This document shows positions 7,014 to 12,372 of a stretch of DNA of 12,372 nucleotides, one piece after another. Below the pieces are notes generated by a model. That model saw only the letters and a list, made by a program, of their open reading frames with translations, was not told the DNA's origin and searched no databases. The stretch covers positions 1 through 12,372 of the forward strand of contig CAAEUQ010000173.1 of assembly GCA_900759005.1 (NCBI GenBank). The letters are read 5' to 3'. This DNA comes from Clostridia bacterium. GTDB lineage: Bacteria > Bacillota > Clostridia > Christensenellales > Aristaeellaceae. Every line of letters begins with the position of its first letter. Position 1 is the stretch's first letter. Position numbers and translations under genes: made by a program.

Positions 7014-7823
7014 CTATTCGTTCGATTTCATGAATTTGTCATAAGCTGCGCGAAGCGTCGCTTCAGTGGAGACGTTTTCCACGTCCTCCGCTCGGTCGGA
7101 CAGCTCGAGAAGGAACTCGATATTGCCCTCCGGACCGCGGATCGGCGAATAGTCCAGCCCGATCGCGCGCCAGCCTGTCGACGGCACGAATGCAAGAATA
7201 TCCTCGAGCACGCGCCGATGCACTTCCGGATCGCGCACAACGCCCTTCGCGCCCACGTCCTCCTTCGCCGCTTCGAATTGCGGCTTGATCAGCGCCACAA
7301 ACCGTGACCCCGGCTGAAGCACGCTGAGCGCCGCAGGGAGCACGGCTTTCAGCGAAATAAACGAAACGTCCGTCGCGCCAAATTCGGGATGATCGGGAAA
7401 ATCCTCCGGCTTCAGGAATCGTGCGTTCGTCTTTTCCATCGCGACCACGCGCTCGTCGCGGCGCAAGCGGTAATCAAGCAGATTATAGCCCACGTCGACC
7501 GAATAGACTTTCTTCGCGCCCGCGCGGAGCATTACATCCGTAAATCCGCCGGTGGACGCGCCGACGTCGATGCAGGTTTTCCCATTCAGATCAAGACCGA
7601 ATACTTCGATCGCACGCTTTAGCTTGTACGCACCACGGCTGACATAGGAATCAATCTCGCCACGCACGCGCAACTTTTCCTCCACGCCGATCATCTCACT
7701 GGCACGCAGGATCTTCCGATCGCCGGACATGACCCTTCCCTCCATGATCAGCGCGCGTGCCAGCTCGATTTTTTCCAGCGCCAGCTGTTCTATCAGCGCT
7801 TCATCCGCGCGGCGTTTCTTCAT
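7014..7823 (-). CDS. tlyA: TlyA-family 2'-O rRNA methyltransferase (YqxC type)
   Basis: TlyA enzymes methylate ribose 2'-hydroxyls in rRNA; the mycobacterial member modifies 16S and 23S rRNA and makes cells sensitive to capreomycin. The old name hemolysin A is misleading. The 269-residue protein has an N-terminal S4 RNA-binding domain (about 4-55) and an FtsJ-like Rossmann domain with SRGAYKL (62-68) and SAM motif DVGASTGGFTD (86-96). The likely K-D-K-E set is K67, D152 (TDVSFIS), K180 (LIKPQFE) and E236 (NIEFLLEL). I chose the ATG at 7821-7823, not an upstream ATG in the same frame at 7889, because the protein begins there in relatives, AAAGGA lies seven bases upstream (7831-7836), and the start makes an ATGA overlap with the dxs stop. 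Which rRNA sites it modifies cannot be told from the sequence. Confidence 0.94.
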   Translation of the reverse strand: MKKRRADEALIEQLALEKIELARALIMEGRVMSGDRKILRASEMIGVEEKLRVRGEIDSYVSRGAYKLKRAIEVFGLDLNGKTCIDVGASTGGFTDVMLRAGAKKVYSVDVGYNLLDYRLRRDERVVAMEKTNARFLKPEDFPDHPEFGATDVSFISLKAVLPAALSVLQPGSRFVALIKPQFEAAKEDVGAKGVVRDPEVHRRVLEDILAFVPSTGWRAIGLDYSPIRGPEGNIEFLLELSDRAEDVENVSTEATLRAAYDKFMKSNE

Positions 7824-9697
7824 CGGCTTTTCCTTTCGTTCAGGCGGTTTAAGATACTGCGCGCAATACCGTATGCGTCCAGCCCGCATTCAATCATCTG
7901 TTCCTGAATTGTCCCATGACCGATGAATCGATCCGGAACGCCCAGCAGCATACATTCCGTTTTAATTCCACGATCGTTCAGGAGATGCAGAACACCTTCG
8001 CCGAAGCCGCCGCACAGACTGTTCTCTTCAACCGTGACAACCAGCTTCGCGCGCTTCGCCTGATCGAGAATCAGCTTTTCATCCAGTGGCTTTACGAATC
8101 GCGCGTCGACAACGCCGGCGCTTACGCCCTTGCCCATTAGTTCGATTACTGCGAGCATTGCATTCTGAACCATTCGACCAACTGCGAAAATCATAACCTC
8201 TCCCGTGCTCAGCAGCTCACCCTTGCCAACGACCGGCTCCGCATGGCTCTGAATACCGGGGCCCATATCCTCGCAGTCCTTCGGATAGCGAATCGCCATC
8301 GGTTCCGATACCTGCGTACTCAGCGCGATCATCCGCTTCAGCTCACGTCCGTCGCGCGGCGCGGCAACGATCATATTCGGCATGGAACGCAGATACGACA
8401 AATCGAACACGCCCTGATGCGTCGCGCCGTCCGCGCCGACCAACCCCGCGCGATCAATCAGGAATGTGACCGCGAGATCATTTCGGCAAACGTCGATCAG
8501 CATTTGGTCGTATGCACGCTCAAGGAATGTCGAATAAATTGCAACATAGGGCCGCATTCCGCTTGCCGCCATACCTGCCGCCATCGTGACAGCGTGCTCT
8601 TCCGCGATGCCAACGTCGAAAAAGCGATCTGGATATGCCTTCTGAAATGCCGCCATGCCGGTTCCGCCGGGCATTGCCGCAGTGATTGCGCAAATGCGCA
8701 TATCAGTTTCCGCCAGCTCGATCATCCGCCGCACGGCGACGGTTCCGGAGGCGGTCACTCTGCTCGACTGCTTGCTCTCTCCGGATTCAATATAAAACGG
8801 CGCAACGCCATGATATCGGTCCGGATGATTCTCCGCAGGTTCATATCCCCTGCCCTTTTGCGTCAGTACATGCAGGATAACCGGACGTTCCGCATCGCGC
8901 GAGCGGCGGAGTACATTGATCAGCTGTTTCAAGTCGTGCCCGTCAATCGGACCGATGTATTCGCAGCCGAGTGCAGAAAAGAATTCTCCGTCGAGCAGCA
9001 TGGATTTCAGCACGTCGCGGCATTTCTCAATCGCGCGCAGAATTGGCATTCCGACGACCGGAACGCGTTCGAGCCCAATTTTTGTGCGGCGCTTGAAATT
9101 GCGATATGTGCGGCTCTGACGCAGATGCGTCAGATATTTCTGCATTGCGCCGACGTTTTTTGCAATCGACATTTCATTGTCATTCAAAACAACAATCATG
9201 CGCGTGCCGGTCTGTCCCGCGTCGTTCAGCGCTTCATAGCACATACCGCCCGTGAGCGCGCCGTTGCCGACCACCGCAATAACATGATTCTCGCCGCGCA
9301 TGATGTCGCGCGTGCGTGCCATGCCGAGCGCCGCCGAAATTGCATTCGAAGCATGGCCCGCTGCAAACGAATCGTATTCGCTCTCCTCAAGCTGAGGAAA
9401 ACCGCTCGCGCCGCCGCGTTCGCGCAGGCGTTCGAATGCCTGAATGCGACCGGTCAACAGTTTATGGGCGTACGCCTGATGGCCTACGTCGAAGATCAGC
9501 TTGTCCTCCGGCGTTTCAAACACATAGTGCAGCGCCACTGTAAGCTCGACCGCGCCCAGATTGGACGCAAGATGCCCGCCTTTTTCAGAAACCACGCGAA
9601 TGATTTCCTCTCGGATTTCACCGCAAAGCGCTTCCAGCTCACGAACGTTCATCTGCCTGATCTCAGACGGATCGCGTATTTCTCTTAGCTTCATCAT
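7820..9697 (-). CDS. dxs: 1-deoxy-D-xylulose-5-phosphate synthase
   Basis: Dxs joins pyruvate and glyceraldehyde 3-phosphate with thiamine diphosphate, the first step of the MEP isoprenoid pathway. At 625 residues it is full length. Expected active-site parts are present: GGHLASNLG (40-48, H42), FDVGHQAY (69-76), LNDNEMSI (171-178, with metal ligands N174 and M176), GIAEEHA (363-369, catalytic E366), Y388, R394, DRAGLVGADG (415-424) and H427. One thing is odd: the usual GDG metal motif is GNG (144-146, N145; codon AAC), and the diphosphate loop normally GHSST is GHASN (114-118). The GNG was checked on the DNA. Two adjacent ATGs compete; the second (9692-9694) has the better spacing from AAGGGA (9702-9707) and better fits relatives, so the protein may start one residue later. 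It is 8 bases after ispA and overlaps tlyA by four bases. Confidence 0.96.
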   Translation of the reverse strand: MMKLREIRDPSEIRQMNVRELEALCGEIREEIIRVVSEKGGHLASNLGAVELTVALHYVFETPEDKLIFDVGHQAYAHKLLTGRIQAFERLRERGGASGFPQLEESEYDSFAAGHASNAISAALGMARTRDIMRGENHVIAVVGNGALTGGMCYEALNDAGQTGTRMIVVLNDNEMSIAKNVGAMQKYLTHLRQSRTYRNFKRRTKIGLERVPVVGMPILRAIEKCRDVLKSMLLDGEFFSALGCEYIGPIDGHDLKQLINVLRRSRDAERPVILHVLTQKGRGYEPAENHPDRYHGVAPFYIESGESKQSSRVTASGTVAVRRMIELAETDMRICAITAAMPGGTGMAAFQKAYPDRFFDVGIAEEHAVTMAAGMAASGMRPYVAIYSTFLERAYDQMLIDVCRNDLAVTFLIDRAGLVGADGATHQGVFDLSYLRSMPNMIVAAPRDGRELKRMIALSTQVSEPMAIRYPKDCEDMGPGIQSHAEPVVGKGELLSTGEVMIFAVGRMVQNAMLAVIELMGKGVSAGVVDARFVKPLDEKLILDQAKRAKLVVTVEENSLCGGFGEGVLHLLNDRGIKTECMLLGVPDRFIGHGTIQEQMIECGLDAYGIARSILNRLNERKSR

Positions 9698-9705
9698 CTT
9701 TTCCC

Positions 9706-10611
9706 TTAATGCGTGCGCCCGACCATCGAGCGAACCAGTTCCGCAAAGAATGCCGCACGATCGCCGAAAATTTCGAGCGCATCCAGCGCGTTTTTCTCCT
9801 GTTTGGCAATCAGCCTGCGCGTTCCGTCGATTCCGTAAATCGAAATGCAGGTGAGCTTCCCGCTCTCCTCATCCTTGCCGAGCGTCTTGCCCATCGCTTC
9901 CGACGTGCCGACCACGTCGAGCAGGTCGTCCGTCGCCTGAAACAGCAGACCAAACGCGAGCGCGTATTTTTCCAACGCGCACATTTCCTTTTCCGTCGCG
10001 CCGGCAAGCCTGCCCGCCGCGCGCATCGGATAGATGAACATACAAGCCGTCTTGTTCCGCTGAATATAGGAAAGCGACTTTTCATCCGCGACGCGTTTGT
10101 GTTCGCAGTAAAGATCGAGCACCTGACCGGCAATCATGCCGGTTACGCCGCTGCCGCGCGCGATTTCATCAATTGCGAAGAGGCACTTCCGTTCGTCGAT
10201 CGGGCTGTTCAGGCTCGCGCGGAGCATCGTCTCAAACGCGAGGTTCAGAAGACCGTCGCCGGCGAGAATCGCCTGACCTTCCCCGAATACGACGTGATTC
10301 GTCGGTCTTCCGCGGCGGAGGCTGTCGTTGTCCATTCCGGGCAGATCATCGTGAATCAGCGAATAGGTATGAATCATTTCGACTGCGCACGCAAAATCCA
10401 GCGCGTCGTCCGGATTTTTGCCCAGCATATCCATCGTCGCCAGCAGCATCGACGGACGCAGACGCTTTCCACCCGCAAGCAGGCTGTAGCGCATGGATTT
10501 GACCAGCAGATACGGCTTTTCGCCGATCTCGTTATTTTCGCTCAGCGGCTCCGGCAGGAGCGCGCTCAGCCGATTTTCAACCTTGAATGCATAATCGTGC
10601 AGCGTCTTCAT
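9706..10611 (-). CDS. ispA: Farnesyl diphosphate synthase (short-chain polyprenyl synthase)
   Basis: IspA condenses isopentenyl and dimethylallyl diphosphate to geranyl and then farnesyl diphosphate, feeding undecaprenyl and quinone synthesis. The 301-residue protein has GGKRLRP (47-53), the first aspartate-rich motif DDLPGMD (88-94, bacterial DDxxxxD form), GQVLDL (162-167) and the second motif DDLLD (228-232). This two-residue-longer first motif is typical of bacterial farnesyl synthases; a geranylgeranyl product cannot be excluded by eye. The start overlaps the xseB stop as ATGA, with GAGGAGG at 10619-10625, seven bases upstream. It lies directly before dxs, the enzyme that opens the same pathway, an arrangement common to Firmicutes and many proteobacteria. 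Confidence 0.95.
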   Translation of the reverse strand: MKTLHDYAFKVENRLSALLPEPLSENNEIGEKPYLLVKSMRYSLLAGGKRLRPSMLLATMDMLGKNPDDALDFACAVEMIHTYSLIHDDLPGMDNDSLRRGRPTNHVVFGEGQAILAGDGLLNLAFETMLRASLNSPIDERKCLFAIDEIARGSGVTGMIAGQVLDLYCEHKRVADEKSLSYIQRNKTACMFIYPMRAAGRLAGATEKEMCALEKYALAFGLLFQATDDLLDVVGTSEAMGKTLGKDEESGKLTCISIYGIDGTRRLIAKQEKNALDALEIFGDRAAFFAELVRSMVGRTH

Positions 10612-10829
10612 TCTTTCGCCTCCTCGATCGTGCGCTCGCCGGATTCGGTGAGCACTCGAATTCTTCTATCGCCTTCATCGAGCATCTCCTGAAGCGCGTT
10701 TTTCAGTTCAACCGCCTTTTCAAACGCCTTGAACGATTCCTCCAGCGGCATTTGCCCCTGTTCGAGCGCACGAATCAGCGTTTCCAATTCCTGAATGCCC
10801 GATTCAAACGTGATTTTTTTCTTCGCCAT
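10608..10829 (-). CDS. xseB: Exonuclease VII small subunit
   Basis: XseB is the small helical subunit of exonuclease VII, which degrades single-stranded DNA from both ends; several copies bind one XseA. The 73-residue protein fits the family in size and shape: TFESGIQELE (7-16) opens a helical hairpin rich in Glu, Leu and Lys, with PLEES (28-32) at the turn. The start at 10827-10829 begins MAKKKITFE; an ATG five codons upstream (10842-10844) is possible, but a GGAG (10839-10842) lies nine bases before the chosen one. The first 26 bases overlap the xseA 3' end in another frame, and its stop overlaps the ispA start as ATGA, so its translation is probably coupled on both sides. Confidence 0.92.
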   Translation of the reverse strand: MAKKKITFESGIQELETLIRALEQGQMPLEESFKAFEKAVELKNALQEMLDEGDRRIRVLTESGERTIEEAKE

Positions 10830-12042
10830 GTGCGTTTTCTCCATTCTCGACCGTCGCATAAGCCGTTCCGTCCGCAAATCGAATCGCCAGCGCATCACCT
10901 GCATGGATCTGATTTGCGTGCGTAAGCACCCGTTCGCCACGCGAAACGATCGCATAGCCGCGTTCCAGCACGCCGGCGGGATTCAGCGTTCGCAGCGCGC
11001 TTTCCGAAATGCCGAGCTGATGCTTTGCGCGCCCCAGAACGCGGCTGATCGCCCGTTCCGCACGCTCCGCATCGGCATTCACAATCGCGCGGCGCGGCTC
11101 CAGAATCAGCTTTTCAGGATTCAGCATCGCGCTGCGTCCGGTCAAATTTTCGAGCCGTTCGCGCCGCGCGAACTGACCGCGTTCCAGCGCTCCGGACAAT
11201 CGTAACGCAAATTCGTTCAGCTGATTCTGAATCTGCTGCCGTTCAGGAACCGCAAGCTCCGCCGCCGCGGACGGCGTTGCGGCGCGAACATCGGCAACGA
11301 AATCCGCAATCGTGAAATCGATTTCGTGTCCAACACAGGAAATTACCGGAATTCTTGAATTCGCAATCGCGCGGGCGACAATTTCTTCGTTGAAAGCCCA
11401 GAGATCCTCGATTGATCCGCCGCCGCGCCCAACGAGCAGCACCTCGCTTTCACCGTTCTGATTGAGCCGCTGAATCGCGCGGACGATGTCCTCCGCTGCG
11501 CCCGTGCCCTGAACTGCGCACGGCGCGAGGATGATTCCGACATTCGGATTCCTCCTACGCGCCACGCGAATCATATCGCGCACTGCCGCGCCGGTTTCGC
11601 TGGTCGCAATGCCGATCGTCCGCGGAAATGCTGGAATCGACTTTTTTCGTGCCGGATCGAACAGACCTTCTGCGGAAAGCTTCGCCTTCAGGCGTTCAAA
11701 GCGGATATAAAGCTCGCCTTGCCCGCTGCGGCGCATTCTTTCGACGTAAAGCTGATAACTGCCGTCGCGAACAAAAATCGACGCACTCGCGTCCACCGTG
11801 ACCTGCATTCCATCCTCCGGCATGAAATCGAGGCTCATCGCGTTCTGACGGAACATCACGCACTGGACGCGCGCATTTGCATCTTTCAATGAAAAATATA
11901 AATGTCCGCTCCAATGCCGCTTAAATCCGGATATTTCGCCGGTGACTTCGCAATTCCTAAGCAGCGGATCGCCGGCGAGCAGACGGCGCGCATATTCGTT
12001 GAGCTCTGAAACGCTCAGCGCGCGGTTGGTTTCATTCAGCAT
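10804..12042 (-). CDS. xseA: Exonuclease VII large subunit
   Basis: XseA is the catalytic subunit of exonuclease VII, which acts on single-stranded DNA in mismatch and recombination repair. The 412-residue length is normal. It has an N-terminal OB-fold (about 5-105, starting SVSELNEYARRLL at 10-22), then the nuclease domain with GIATSETGAA (144-153), VGRGGGSIEDLWAFNEE (204-220) and SCVGHEIDFTIADFVAD (235-251), and a helical C-terminal part (about 265-390) that wraps the small subunits. The widely seen GHETD reads GHEID here, while the histidine and final aspartate are kept. The ATG at 12040-12042 has GAGGA (12049-12053) six bases upstream. It follows nusB after an 85-base gap holding two hairpins; in Bacillus folD stands in that place. 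Confidence 0.96.
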   Translation of the reverse strand: MLNETNRALSVSELNEYARRLLAGDPLLRNCEVTGEISGFKRHWSGHLYFSLKDANARVQCVMFRQNAMSLDFMPEDGMQVTVDASASIFVRDGSYQLYVERMRRSGQGELYIRFERLKAKLSAEGLFDPARKKSIPAFPRTIGIATSETGAAVRDMIRVARRRNPNVGIILAPCAVQGTGAAEDIVRAIQRLNQNGESEVLLVGRGGGSIEDLWAFNEEIVARAIANSRIPVISCVGHEIDFTIADFVADVRAATPSAAAELAVPERQQIQNQLNEFALRLSGALERGQFARRERLENLTGRSAMLNPEKLILEPRRAIVNADAERAERAISRVLGRAKHQLGISESALRTLNPAGVLERGYAIVSRGERVLTHANQIHAGDALAIRFADGTAYATVENGENAHGEEKNHV

Positions 12043-12054
12043 GATTCGTCCTCA

Positions 12055-12073
12055 GCCCGCTTCATGCGCGGGC
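12055..12073 (-). other. Small hairpin just before the xseA ribosome binding site
   Basis: On the minus strand GCCCGC (12068-12073) pairs with GCGGGC (12055-12060) around a 7-base loop. The stem ends one base before the GAGGA ribosome binding site of xseA. There is no T-run after it, so it is not a terminator; a role in translation control or mRNA stability is possible but is inference. Confidence 0.5.
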
Positions 12074-12079
12074 ATTCGA

Positions 12080-12111
12080 AAACGCGAGCTTCCAAGCCGA
12101 AGCCCGCGTTT
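12080..12111 (-). terminator. Terminator-like or attenuator hairpin between nusB and xseA
   Basis: On the minus strand AAACGCG (12105-12111) pairs with CGCGTTT (12080-12086), and inside it GCTTC (12099-12103) pairs with GAAGC (12088-12092), with one mismatch between the two stems and a 6-base loop. A short run of four T residues (12079-12082) overlaps the stem end. It begins 16 bases after the nusB stop. It may stop part of the transcripts after nusB, but the short T-run makes it a weak terminator and no promoter for xseA is seen between it and the gene. Confidence 0.5.
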
Positions 12112-12127
12112 GGATTCAACGGTTCAG

Positions 12128-12372
12128 TCACTTTTCGAGGCTGCGGGAGATATTGCCGAGCACGCCGTTGACAAACGAACCTGCCTTATCGGTCGAGTAT
12201 GCGTTCGCCAGTTCAACGGCTTCGTTGATTGCAACCGCAGGCGCAATCGATCCGTACATCATTTCGTACACGCCCAAGCGCAGTATCGCGAGATCCACGC
12301 GCGTAATGCGATCCAGCGACCAGCCGCGCGCGAATTCCTGAATGCGAGCGTCGATTGCTTCGACGTTTTCGA
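12128..12372 (-). CDS. nusB: Transcription antitermination factor NusB, C-terminal part
   Basis: NusB binds the boxA RNA element together with NusE (S10) and helps RNA polymerase read through rRNA operons. The window holds the last 80 residues; the N-terminal part lies beyond the right edge. The frame, read from the DNA, gives the diagnostic family blocks: WSLDRITRVDLAILRLGVYE, then PAVAINEAVELANAYSTDKA and FVNGVLGNI, ending in SRSLEK before a TGA stop (12128-12130). This match is clear even without a search. It is the first visible gene of the long minus-strand cluster. Confidence 0.95.
   Translation of the reverse strand, partial: ENVEAIDARIQEFARGWSLDRITRVDLAILRLGVYEMMYGSIAPAVAINEAVELANAYSTDKAGSFVNGVLGNISRSLEK

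Noticed and set aside
7824..7889. N-terminal extension of tlyA by 22 residues to an ATG at 7887-7889
   Set aside because: It would overlap dxs by 70 bases, adds residues not typical of the family, and the ATG at 7821-7823 has a good ribosome binding site.
8243..9688. 481-residue open frame on the plus strand opposite dxs
   Set aside because: Antisense shadow of a well-conserved enzyme; composition rich in Arg, His and Cys with no domain pattern and no convincing start signals.
9709..10692. 327-residue open frame on the plus strand opposite ispA and xseB
   Set aside because: It crosses two clearly real minus-strand genes and shows no recognisable motif.
10830..10955. N-terminal extension of xseB by 42 residues
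   Set aside because: The added Arg- and Met-rich segment is xseA sequence read in another frame; family size and the GGAG site support the start at 10829.
1..12372. CRISPR array, tRNA or rRNA gene, insertion sequence, prophage part or defence system
   Set aside because: No regularly spaced repeats, cloverleaf, transposase, integrase or toxin-antitoxin pattern found in reading the window; nearly all DNA is taken up by housekeeping genes.

Overview
This window looks like a housekeeping stretch of a Clostridia-type Firmicutes chromosome. The evidence is the gene order nusB-xseA-xseB-ispA-dxs-tlyA-nadK-argR-recN, a CtsR-type heat-shock operator in front of clpB, strong AAGGAGG-type ribosome binding sites and sigma-A-type promoters. 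The coding DNA is moderately GC-rich with AT-rich promoters. An uncultured gut or rumen clostridium, for example of the Christensenellales type, would fit, but that placement is a guess from style and not from a search.

Layout, left to right. (1) Positions 1-72 hold the start codon, ribosome binding site and promoter of a minus-strand gene that runs off the left edge. (2) clpB (147-2762, minus) has its own terminator, a sigma-A promoter and a near-consensus CtsR box over the likely transcription start. (3) A single plus-strand gene, an EamA/DMT-family permease (2966-3859), is divergent from clpB and convergent with recN, with a terminator between it and recN. (4) From 12372 down to 3916 lies one long minus-strand cluster: nusB (3' part only), xseA, xseB, ispA, dxs, tlyA, nadK, argR, recN. 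Spacing is mostly overlapping or a few bases (ATGA overlaps at xseB/ispA and dxs/tlyA, a 26-nt overlap at xseA/xseB, 2 nt between argR and recN). There are three wider gaps: 85 nt between nusB and xseA (two hairpins), 62 nt between tlyA and nadK (a possible internal promoter) and 34 nt between nadK and argR (only an SD seen).

The cluster joins rRNA transcription antitermination (NusB), exonuclease VII (XseA/XseB), isoprenoid precursor and farnesyl diphosphate synthesis (Dxs, IspA), rRNA methylation (TlyA), NADP supply (NadK), arginine regulation (ArgR) and DNA repair (RecN). Every gap between genes is under 300 bases.

I see no mobile element, CRISPR array, tRNA, rRNA or obvious new defence or biosynthetic system. 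The points most worth a second look are a Dxs whose canonical GDG metal-binding motif reads GNG with a neighbouring GHSST-to-GHASN change, the absence of folD and of spoIVB-spo0A from their usual places in this syntenic block, and the hairpin-rich nusB-xseA gap.
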